NCBI GenBank assembly: GCA_903885865.1
Contig: CAISKH010000337.1
Location: 1 to 6,031 of the forward strand
Origin: an uncultured Mucilaginibacter sp.
Lineage (GTDB): Bacteria; Bacteroidota; Bacteroidia; Sphingobacteriales; Sphingobacteriaceae
Reading direction: 5' to 3'
DNA length: 6,031 nucleotides
Within the stretch, counting starts at the first letter, position 1. Each line of letters starts with the position of its first letter. Made by a program: the position numbers and the translations under genes. The notes under the pieces are model-generated. The model had not been told where the DNA came from. It saw nothing but the letters and a program-made list of their open reading frames with translations, and did not search any database. This document shows positions 1-4,632 of the stretch, piece after piece.

Positions 1-20
1 CAATTAATAAAATATAAACT

Positions 21-30
21 TTTACCTTTA
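21..30 (+). promoter_or_regulatory. Possible -7 element upstream of ftsX
   Basis: TACCTTTA at 23-30 matches the Bacteroidota housekeeping -7 consensus TAnnTTTG at all fixed positions but the last. It lies about 36 nt before the ftsX start. The matching -33 TTG would fall at or before the window edge, so it cannot be judged. This is a weak call: A/T-rich leaders often give such matches by chance. Confidence 0.25.
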
Positions 31-66
31 GGTATGGTTTCTTAATTTCGCAAAAACTAATACGGC

Positions 67-948
67 ATGATAGAAGAATTTGAAGCAAGCGAATCGGCGC
101 AAAAAACAAAGACCATTTACATATCTACCGTATTTGGCATAGCTATGGTATTGCTGATGATCGGTTTGCTGGGCCTTATACTGGTACACGCCAATAATCT
201 TTCGCGTTATGTGAAGGAGAATATTGTAGTGAATGTTTTTGTTGACGATGCTGCTCACGAGGCCGACGTAAAGCAATTGCAAACGCAGCTGGAAGCTAAC
301 CCCGCGGTTAAACAGGCCATATATGTAAGTAAAGAGCTCGCAGCCCGCAACCTGCAAAAAGATTTGGGCGAAGATTTTGTGAAATTCCTGGGGTATAACC
401 CTTTATCGCAATCGCTCGATGTTTATTTAAATGCCGACTATGCCAATAATGCCGGGATATCAAAATTTAAAACAGAGTTGTTAAAAAACCCGTTGGTAAA
501 AGAAGTTAAGTACCAGCAATCATTAGTGGACCAAATGAACCAGAATTTAACATCTATCAGTTTGGTTATCCTGGCCTTTGCCGGCATATTTGTAGTGGTA
601 TCGGTTGCGCTCATCAATAATACCATCAGGCTGGCTATATACTCGCAACGGTTTTTAATCAAATCAATGCAGCTCGTAGGCGCAACAAAGGCGTTTATCC
701 GCAAGCCGTTCCTATTATATGGTATGTGGCACGGGCTTTTAGGCGGATTAATTGCCGTTATCATCCTGGTAGGTACGTTATATCTGGCTAACCTCGAAGT
801 GCCCGACCTGGTTATACTGCAAAACAATGCCGAATTTGGATTGGTATTTTTGTGCGTTGTGGGTCTGGGCATATTTATTTCGGCTTTCAGCACCTATCTT
901 GCAGTAAATAAATTTTTACGTTTAAAAATATATGATCTTTATAGGTAA
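67..948 (+). CDS. ftsX: Cell division protein FtsX (ABC-type permease subunit)
   Basis: FtsX is the membrane half of the FtsEX complex. FtsE hydrolyses ATP, and FtsX passes the conformational change across the membrane to activate peptidoglycan hydrolases at the division septum. The 293-residue protein has the family length and layout: a short cytoplasmic N-terminus, a first membrane helix at about 18-41, a periplasmic domain at about 42-162, then three helices at about 163-184, 216-240 and 256-280. The best signature is the cytoplasmic stretch at 185-215 (NTIRLAIYSQRF, then MQLVGAT, then FIRKPF), which FtsX proteins share. The ATG at 67 is the first available start, because in-frame stops lie at 43-45 and 58-60. 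There is no Shine-Dalgarno sequence, as usual in this phylum. ftsE is not in the window; in many Bacteroidota it lies elsewhere. The next gene in the same direction is the DUF3098 gene after 87 nt. Confidence 0.93.
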   Translation: MIEEFEASESAQKTKTIYISTVFGIAMVLLMIGLLGLILVHANNLSRYVKENIVVNVFVDDAAHEADVKQLQTQLEANPAVKQAIYVSKELAARNLQKDLGEDFVKFLGYNPLSQSLDVYLNADYANNAGISKFKTELLKNPLVKEVKYQQSLVDQMNQNLTSISLVILAFAGIFVVVSVALINNTIRLAIYSQRFLIKSMQLVGATKAFIRKPFLLYGMWHGLLGGLIAVIILVGTLYLANLEVPDLVILQNNAEFGLVFLCVVGLGIFISAFSTYLAVNKFLRLKIYDLYR

Positions 949-989
949 AAAATAAAAGGCGAAAGGTTGTTCATTTAATAAGTAAAACC

Positions 990-1021
990 TTCATTCACTC
1001 AATCACTAATTCACTCATTCA
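990..1021 (+). repeat. Degenerate 8-nt tandem array (four units)
   Basis: Four consecutive octamers read TTCATTCA, CTCAATCA, CTAATTCA and CTCATTCA, so the consensus is CTMATTCA with a TTCA core. The array fills much of the ftsX-DUF3098 spacer and ends 14 nt before the DUF3098 start codon. It would lie in the untranslated leader of that gene. No function can be read from it. It resembles the 7-nt arrays at 1299-1326 and 2525-2552. Confidence 0.7.
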
Positions 1022-1035
1022 ATAATTAAAATAGC

Positions 1036-1299
1036 ATGGCAAAACCAGCACAGCCGGTTAAAACAACCGCGAAACCACAGGCAAAGGATACCAATACCCA
1101 GTCTGTAAAATTCATATTCGATAAAAGTAATTACCGCTGGCTCATTATCGCCATAGCCGTAGAGGCCTTTGGCTTCGTATTGATGGCCGGCACTACTGAT
1201 ATTTACAGTACCACTAAAATAGTTATAGCGCCTATAGTTGTTTTGGCAGGGTTCGGTATCGGGTTTTACTCTATTTTAAAGAAACCGGAAGAGAAGTAG
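1036..1299 (+). CDS. DUF3098 family small inner-membrane protein
   Basis: This 87-residue protein has a polar, lysine- and proline-rich N-terminus (about 1-25) and two hydrophobic helices at about 34-51 and 62-80, with a short basic/acidic tail (KKPEEK). The order F-(D/G)-K-x-N-Y-x-W before helix 1, the G-F-x-L-M-(A/S)-G turn and the A-P-I-V-V-L-A-G-F opening of helix 2 are the pattern I know for DUF3098, a Bacteroidota family of unknown function. The loop between the helices (about 52-61) seems shorter than in homologues I recall. Its place between ftsX and uppP suggests a role in envelope growth or division, but this rests only on neighbourhood. The first in-frame ATG after the octamer array is used, with an A/T-rich leader and no Shine-Dalgarno sequence. 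Confidence 0.85.
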   Translation: MAKPAQPVKTTAKPQAKDTNTQSVKFIFDKSNYRWLIIAIAVEAFGFVLMAGTTDIYSTTKIVIAPIVVLAGFGIGFYSILKKPEEK

Positions 1300-1326
1300 T
1301 TCATAGCTGATGGTTCATAGTTCATG
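1299..1326 (+). repeat. Degenerate 7-nt tandem array (four units)
   Basis: The units GTTCATA, GCTGATG, GTTCATA and GTTCATG follow each other with an exact 7-nt period, starting on the last base of the DUF3098 stop codon. Three of the four share GTTCAT. It lies in the 84-nt spacer before uppP. No stable hairpin is formed, so it is not a terminator. Its function is unknown. Confidence 0.7.
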
Positions 1327-1383
1327 GCCTATTGAATAATAAACATTCCAACCTTACAACTTTTAAACCTTATAACAACCACA

Positions 1384-2187
1384 ATGAACATTATACAAGT
1401 CATCATCCTTGCAATTATTGAGGGGATAACCGAATTTTTACCTGTATCGTCAACCGGGCACATGGTTATTGCCAGCTCGATCATGGGTATAAGCAAGGAC
1501 GAGTTTGTTAAGCTGTTTGAAATTGTTATACAACTTGGCGCTATCCTGGCGGTAGTGGTACTTTACTACAAACGTTTTCTTCGTTCTATTGATTTTTATG
1601 TAAAACTGGTTATCGGTGTTATACCGGCGGTGATATTTGGGTTATTATTGAAGAAAAAAATTGATATTCTTTTAGAAAGCCCGCTGGTAGTTGCCGTAGC
1701 CTTTGTTGCGGGGGGTGTTATTTTATTATTTGTTGACGATTGGTTTAACAAACCTACTGTTAATGACGAGAAGGAGATAAACCATATTACAGCGCTTAAA
1801 ATTGGTTTCTTCCAGTGTTTGGCCATGATACCGGGCGTATCGCGTTCGGCGGCATCAATAGTTGGCGGTATGTCGCAAAAGCTAAGCCGCACCGCTGCGG
1901 CCGAATTCTCTTTCTTTTTAGCTGTGCCTACCATGTTTGGCGCCACGCTAAAAGACTTGTATGATTTTTACAAGCACGGTAATATTACCCCGGCCGACCT
2001 GCACCACGATATTAAATACCTGTTAATAGGCAGCGTTATCGCTTTTATAGTTGCGTTAATGGCCATTAAGTCGTTCATTACTTTTTTAGAGCAAAAAGGG
2101 TTTAAGGTATTTGGCTATTACCGCATTTTGGCAGGTATTGTTATTATTATATTGTACTATACAGGCAACGCCCTGCATACTGTTTAA
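1384..2187 (+). CDS. uppP: Undecaprenyl-diphosphate phosphatase (BacA/UppP family)
   Basis: This integral membrane enzyme dephosphorylates undecaprenyl diphosphate to the monophosphate, recycling the lipid carrier for peptidoglycan and surface polysaccharide. Overproduction of the family gives bacitracin resistance. At 267 residues it has full family length. Motif 1 is at 13-26 (EGITEFLPVSSTGH). It holds the glutamates equivalent to E. coli E17 and E21 (here E13 and E17), the serine S23 and the histidine H26. The F-E-x-x-I-Q-L-G-A-I-L-A-V block is at 45-57. Motif 2 is PGVSRSAAS at 150-158, with the phosphate-contacting arginine at R154. Motif 2 reads SRSAAS rather than the enterobacterial SRSGAT, a variant I believe is usual in Bacteroidota. 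About seven to eight hydrophobic helices are visible. The start is the first in-frame ATG after the heptamer array. The gene ends 18 nt before a strong terminator, so it closes the envelope run. Co-transcription with ftsX and DUF3098 is plausible but not shown. Confidence 0.96.
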   Translation: MNIIQVIILAIIEGITEFLPVSSTGHMVIASSIMGISKDEFVKLFEIVIQLGAILAVVVLYYKRFLRSIDFYVKLVIGVIPAVIFGLLLKKKIDILLESPLVVAVAFVAGGVILLFVDDWFNKPTVNDEKEINHITALKIGFFQCLAMIPGVSRSAASIVGGMSQKLSRTAAAEFSFFLAVPTMFGATLKDLYDFYKHGNITPADLHHDIKYLLIGSVIAFIVALMAIKSFITFLEQKGFKVFGYYRILAGIVIIILYYTGNALHTV

Positions 2188-2205
2188 TACTTTTTTAAAA
2201 TATAT

Positions 2206-2242
2206 AAAAGAGCGGTGGGTTGTACAACCTATCGCTCTTTTT
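2206..2242 (+). terminator. Intrinsic terminator of uppP
   Basis: A 16-bp stem pairs 2206-2221 with 2226-2241 around the tetraloop GTAC, with two G-U wobbles and no bulge. The downstream arm ends in a T run (2238-2242). The upstream side is A-rich, preceded by TTTTTTAAAA, so the structure could also stop minus-strand transcripts that run past the sigma gene. It starts 18 nt after the uppP stop. Confidence 0.88.
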
Positions 2243-2257
2243 GTGCGTATAAACAGA

Positions 2258-2275
2258 TGTGTAACATTAGTATGT
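2258..2275 (+). repeat. 18-nt motif, copy 1 (TGTGTAACATTAGTATGT)
   Basis: This 18-mer recurs at 4430-4447 with two mismatches (positions 12 and 13). This copy overlaps a perfect 6-bp dyad with a 4-nt spacer at 2262-2277. Both copies are intergenic. It could be a protein-binding site, but chance cannot be excluded in A/T-rich DNA. Confidence 0.35.
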
Positions 2276-2428
2276 TAAATAGTGTTAATTCAATAATGCG
2301 CTGCAATTAATATCGCGGCACGGCGTTTGATAAAGGTTGTTCGATACATCGGATTAACGTAATGTGCTGATTAGATGTAAATTCTACAGCATATCTCTTC
2401 ACATATATTGGTTTATAATTGGTTAGTT

Positions 2429-2453
2429 AGAGCTCCTGCCCATCAGGAGCTCT
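2429..2453 (+). terminator. Second terminator-like hairpin, no assigned gene
   Basis: AGAGCTCCTG (2429-2438) pairs perfectly with CAGGAGCTCT (2444-2453) around the loop CCCAT. The following TCTTGTA is a weak U-tract on the plus strand. Read on the minus strand it is followed by AACTAACC, which is a worse tail. It lies 187 nt beyond the uppP terminator, so it is either a backup terminator or the end of an unannotated short transcript. Confidence 0.5.
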
Positions 2454-2460
2454 TCTTGTA

Positions 2461-2483
2461 CCCCCCAAGCCCCCTGAAGGGGG
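2461..2483. repeat. C5/G5 hairpin repeat of Bacteroidota intergenic type
   Basis: A run of six C, then AAG, leads into CCCCC-TGAA-GGGGG (2470-2483), a 5-bp GC stem with a tetraloop. I recall sequences of the form CCCCCTnAAGGGGG as frequent interspersed elements between genes in Pedobacter-, Flavobacterium- and Mucilaginibacter-like genomes. Here it is the only GC-rich patch in the gap. On the minus strand it lies about 70 nt past the sigma stop without a T tail, so it is a poor terminator. Confidence 0.55.
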
Positions 2484-2524
2484 AGGAATAGCAAGAAGTT
2501 TAATATAGAAGCAAGTACGTCATC

Positions 2525-2552
2525 ATTCAATATTCATTATTCGGTGTTCGAT
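2525..2552. repeat. Degenerate 7-nt tandem array (four units)
   Basis: ATTCAAT, ATTCATT, ATTCGGT and GTTCGAT follow with an exact 7-nt period, and all four carry a TTC(A/G) core. The array ends one base before the sigma-factor stop codon (minus strand). It is like the array at 1299-1326 in period and core. Its function is unknown. Confidence 0.7.
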
Positions 2553-2553
2553 A

Positions 2554-3798
2554 TTATTTTTTTAAGGTATTTAATTTCTTTATGTTTTTAGCTATTCTGT
2601 TCTTTTCCCCTTTACTTTTAGCCAGCTTTAAAGCCGTTTGCAAATGCTGCAATGCTTTTTCATTAGCTACCCCACTGTACAAATACCCCAATAACGAATG
2701 ATATAAATGATTGCCCGTTAACTGCGTTAATTTTTCGGCTTCAATAATTGCTTTTTCTTTACCACCGGCTTTTGCTAAAGCGTAGGTTCGGTTCAGGGCT
2801 GCCATGGGCGAGTATTCCAGTATCAGTAACTTATTATAAAGCTGTAAAACGTTCTCCCATTTTTCGGCGCTGTCTGTTTTAATAGTATGCCAGTAAGCAA
2901 TAGCCGCTTCCAGGTGGTAACGGGTTACCTGGTCGCCGCGCGATGCGCGTATCAAATAATTTGTTCCCTTTACTATCAATTCATCGTTCCATAAGCAGCT
3001 GTCCTGTTCATCATATAAGATCATCTCGCCATTTTTATCTATCCTCGCCTCAAAACGCGAGGCATGAAAACACATGAGCGAGAACAACGCGTTTACTACC
3101 GGCAGGTCCGTTGCTTTATTTTCTATCAACAGGTAAGTTAAACGCATGGCTTCCAGGCAAAGATCTTTGCGCAGGTTGGTATTGCTGCTTACGGAATAAT
3201 AGCCCTCATTAAATAAAAGATATAAAGTAAGCAGTACAGTTTCCAGGCGCTTGTTTATTTCATGGGTATCCGGAAATTCAATTTTTACTTTATGCTGCCG
3301 CAACTTTTCCTTAGCACGCAACAAGCGTTTGTTAATGGTTTCCTTGTTTGATAAAAAGGCGTCGGCAATTTCATCAATGCCGAAACCGCAGAGAATGCGG
3401 AGCGCCAAACCTATCTGCGCCTCGGCCGGTATTACCGGCTGACAAATAGCAAACATCATTTGCAGCTGGCTGTCGTTAATATTTTTTTCAGATAAGTCTA
3501 TCTCAACTTCTTCGGATAAAGAAGATTCAGCCATAATAGCAGCCGAAACTTTTTGAGTGAAAATGGTATTGCGCTTTAAATGGTCTTTGGCCTTGTTTTT
3601 GGCTACGGTGTAGAGCCAGGCGGTTGGGTTATCGGGCAACTTGTTTTGCCCCCATTTTTCTGTAGCCAGCAAAAAGGTATCGCTTACAATATCTTCGGCA
3701 ATTTGTATGTGCTCAAAGCCAAATACCCGGGCCAGCACAGCCGTGACCTTACGATGTTCCGTGCGGAACAAGTTGGATATTAATTTATTGTTTTGCAT
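2554..3798 (-). CDS. ECF sigma factor, ECF42 type, with C-terminal DUF6596/TPR-like region
   Basis: This 414-residue protein directs RNA polymerase to a dedicated promoter set. The sigma-2 domain spans about 5-76, with EDIVSDTFLLATEKW at 35-49 and NPTAWLYTVAKNKAKDHLKR at 57-76. An acidic linker follows (about 90-112), then sigma-4 (about 112-168) with the helix-turn-helix GIDEIADAFLSNKETINKRL at 140-159. A long extension follows. Residues 186-286 match what I know as DUF6596 (LYLLFNEGYYS near 192-202, then LCLEAMRL). Residues 290-400 form alanine-rich helical repeats like TPRs (PMAALNRTYALAKAGG at 331-346, YHSLLGYLYSG at 366-376). Ordinary ECF factors have about 200 residues. The double length with TPR-like tail is the COG4941/ECF42 layout, in which the tail is thought to control activity in place of an anti-sigma factor. 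The DGPF/YCII neighbour upstream fits the same group. The ATG at 3798 fits the family N-terminus (LFRTE at 10-14), yet it sits right after a terminator U-tract with no Shine-Dalgarno sequence. Targets cannot be read here. Confidence 0.9.
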   Translation of the reverse strand: MQNNKLISNLFRTEHRKVTAVLARVFGFEHIQIAEDIVSDTFLLATEKWGQNKLPDNPTAWLYTVAKNKAKDHLKRNTIFTQKVSAAIMAESSLSEEVEIDLSEKNINDSQLQMMFAICQPVIPAEAQIGLALRILCGFGIDEIADAFLSNKETINKRLLRAKEKLRQHKVKIEFPDTHEINKRLETVLLTLYLLFNEGYYSVSSNTNLRKDLCLEAMRLTYLLIENKATDLPVVNALFSLMCFHASRFEARIDKNGEMILYDEQDSCLWNDELIVKGTNYLIRASRGDQVTRYHLEAAIAYWHTIKTDSAEKWENVLQLYNKLLILEYSPMAALNRTYALAKAGGKEKAIIEAEKLTQLTGNHLYHSLLGYLYSGVANEKALQHLQTALKLAKSKGEKNRIAKNIKKLNTLKK

Positions 3799-3828
3799 AA
3801 AAAAGGCTCCCCATTTTACAGGGGAGCC
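3799..3828 (-). terminator. Intrinsic terminator between the YCII gene and the sigma gene
   Basis: On the minus strand GGCTCCCC (3828-3821) pairs with GGGGAGCC (3812-3805) across the 8-nt loop TGTAAAAT, followed at once by six T (3804-3799). The next three bases are the sigma ATG. It begins 9 nt after the YCII stop codon. It is a textbook intrinsic terminator, and it would leave mostly YCII-only mRNA, with sigma made only by read-through. Equally, the stem lies inside the region a ribosome would cover at the sigma start. Confidence 0.88.
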
Positions 3829-3837
3829 GGGTTGTTT

Positions 3838-4179
3838 TTACATTTGCAAAATCTCGCGTACTTCAACATTACCGCCAACGGCCAGAATAGGGCAGCCTTT
3901 GGCAATTTCGGCAGCTTCATCCAGCGATGCTGCTTTAATAATGGAATAGCCACCTATCAGCTCCTTAATTTCAACATAAGCACCGTTAGTTACTACGTTG
4001 TTTGGCTTTACTACTTTACCTGCACTATCTAAACGGTTACCCCTGTCGGCCAGTATGCTTTGGGCCGCCAGGCCGCCCATCCAGTCCATCCATGGTTTTG
4101 AAATTTCCTTTAATTGTTCGGCAGTAAACTGCGTGTCAAAGTCGGCTTCACGCCTGTAGATCAATAAGAATTCGTTCAT
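3838..4179 (-). CDS. YCII/DGPF-family small protein linked to the ECF42 sigma factor
   Basis: This 113-residue soluble protein has the YCII-like (DGPF) fold pattern: an opening strand MNEFLLIYRR (1-10), an amphipathic helix with a Trp-rich end (about 18-34, KPWMDWMG at 28-35), the segment ILADRGNRLDSAGKVV (42-57), the motif strand at 64-83, a helix (86-95) and a closing strand with V-E-V-R-E-I (105-110). The family is named for D-G-P-F-A-E, followed by K-E-x-x-G-G-Y. Here the first part reads NGAYVE (65-70) and the second KELIGGY (72-78), so the diagnostic D and P are both replaced. The biochemical function of DGPF proteins is not established as far as I know. They are the standard genomic partners, and assumed targets, of ECF42 sigma factors, which is the arrangement seen here. 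It is the first gene of a minus-strand pair, with a leader rich in A and no Shine-Dalgarno sequence. Confidence 0.88.
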   Translation of the reverse strand: MNEFLLIYRREADFDTQFTAEQLKEISKPWMDWMGGLAAQSILADRGNRLDSAGKVVKPNNVVTNGAYVEIKELIGGYSIIKAASLDEAAEIAKGCPILAVGGNVEVREILQM

Positions 4180-4211
4180 TTTCGTTGAGTTTTAATGGTT
4201 AAAAAACTAAT

Positions 4212-4238
4212 GACGATCAGCTTTATAAAAACTGGACA
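4212..4238 (-). promoter_or_regulatory. Candidate ECF42-type promoter of the YCII-sigma pair
   Basis: On the minus strand TGTCCA (4238-4233) and CGTC (4215-4212) are separated by exactly 17 nt. This resembles the bipartite TGTCGA / CGA-or-CGTC promoters I recall for ECF42 targets. The -10 part ends 32 nt before the YCII ATG, a sensible distance. If real, the sigma factor drives its own module. The match has one deviation in the -35 part and was found by eye. Confidence 0.5.
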
Positions 4239-4257
4239 AACCACGCAAATATTTTTA

Positions 4258-4275
4258 TCCCGATAGCTATTGGGA
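4258..4275. repeat. Palindrome TCCCGATAGCTATTGGGA
   Basis: An 18-nt inverted repeat, perfect except for one G-T pair. I recall the perfect form TCCCGATAGCTATCGGGA as a frequent intergenic palindrome in Bacteroidota. It lies about 20 nt upstream of the candidate ECF promoter. It has no T tail on the plus strand (ctcatttaaaa follows). On the minus strand TAAAAATATTTG follows, so it is not a strong terminator. Confidence 0.55.
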
Positions 4276-4365
4276 CTCATTTAAAAATGAATATAACTTT
4301 AAATTTTAATATCGCCTTGGTGTTCTATATTTTTATCTTATTAATTCTTTCCGGAGGGCCATACG

Positions 4366-4381
4366 ACGCAAACGATTGCGT
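4366..4381. promoter_or_regulatory. LacI/PurR-type operator-like dyad upstream of fucP
   Basis: ACGCAAACGATTGCGT is a 16-nt dyad with a central CG, symmetric at 14 of 16 positions, with arms ACGCAA and TTGCGT. It differs by one base from the symmetric PurR-like box ACGCAAACGTTTGCGT, so it has the form of a LacI-family operator. It lies about 250 nt before fucP, which is far for a simple roadblock. A sugar-responsive LacI-type regulator acting on the fucP operon would fit. No regulator gene is in the window. Confidence 0.5.
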
Positions 4382-4429
4382 TTTCTGTTACATCATCCCG
4401 TTTATTCATCATTATATAACCCTTTTTAC

Positions 4430-4447
4430 TGTGTAACATTTATATGT
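4430..4447 (+). repeat. 18-nt motif, copy 2 (TGTGTAACATTTATATGT)
   Basis: Sixteen of 18 bases match the copy at 2258-2275 in the same orientation. Here the dyad is reduced to ACAT-TTAT-ATGT. It lies between the LacI-like site and the fucP start. Its role is unknown. Confidence 0.35.
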
Positions 4448-4546
4448 ACAACTTATTTAATCGGGTATTAATTATGAATTGATTAATAAAATTTGTTTTT
4501 TTGGTAGAGATATAAAATATTGTCCCGGAGACTGTATTATAACCAA

Positions 4547-4562
4547 TTTTAACTTGTTAAAA
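4547..4562. repeat. Inverted repeat TTTTAAC-TT-GTTAAAA
   Basis: Two perfect 7-bp arms with a 2-nt spacer, 70 nt before the fucP start. The geometry suits a dimeric regulator site better than an RNA hairpin. It is A/T-rich, so chance is possible. Confidence 0.35.
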
Positions 4563-4577
4563 ATTTTTATCATAGCG

Positions 4578-4591
4578 CTTATACCTATAAG
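4578..4591. repeat. Inverted repeat CTTATA-CC-TATAAG
   Basis: Perfect 6-bp arms with a 2-nt spacer, 41 nt before the fucP start. It overlaps the only -7-like sequence near the gene (4582-4589), so a protein bound here could block a promoter. The evidence is weak. Confidence 0.3.
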
Positions 4592-4632
4592 ATTGTATCC
4601 CCCTGCAATAATTTTAACCTAAAACCTAACTA

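Larger units (their letters stand above)
2188..2553. other. Convergent non-coding gap between uppP and the sigma factor
   Basis: This 366-nt stretch holds no credible protein-coding gene. In order it contains the uppP terminator (2206-2242), a dyad TAACAT-TAGT-ATGTTA (2262-2277), about 150 nt of featureless A/T-rich DNA, a second terminator-like hairpin (2429-2453), a C5/G5 hairpin repeat (2461-2483) and a heptamer array against the sigma stop codon (2525-2552). Confidence 0.7.
4180..4632. other. Divergent regulatory region between the YCII gene and fucP
   Basis: This 453-nt stretch has no credible coding gene. It holds a candidate ECF promoter for the minus-strand pair (4212-4238), a palindromic repeat (4258-4275), a LacI-type operator-like dyad (4366-4381), the second copy of the 18-nt motif (4430-4447) and two A/T-rich dyads close to fucP (4547-4562, 4578-4591). 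I found no convincing -33/-7 housekeeping pair for fucP. The nearest candidate is TACCTATA at 4582-4589, a 4-of-6 match to TAnnTTTG. Confidence 0.65.

Noticed and set aside
28..357. Open frame of about 109 codons on the minus strand over the 5' half of ftsX
   Set aside because: It lies antisense to a well-supported ftsX, has no recognisable domain, and its composition follows the complement of the real gene.
3425..3439. Inverted repeat GCCGGT-ATT-ACCGGC inside the sigma gene
   Set aside because: It encodes part of a conserved Pro-Val-Ile-Pro-Ala-Glu stretch, and a single short coding dyad with no U-tract is expected by chance.
3641..3949. Open frame of about 102 codons on the plus strand across the sigma/YCII junction
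   Set aside because: It overlaps two supported minus-strand genes and the terminator between them, and has no domain-like pattern.
4501..4522. TTG-N-ATATTG pair considered as a housekeeping promoter for fucP
   Set aside because: The -7 part lacks the TA and the TTTG of the consensus and the spacing is too short, so it was not listed as a promoter.
2554..4632. Idea that the sigma/YCII block is a mobile element
   Set aside because: No integrase, transposase, tRNA, direct-repeat boundary or clear base-composition shift is visible. The C5/G5 and TCCCGATAG palindromes near its ends are different sequences, not a matching pair.
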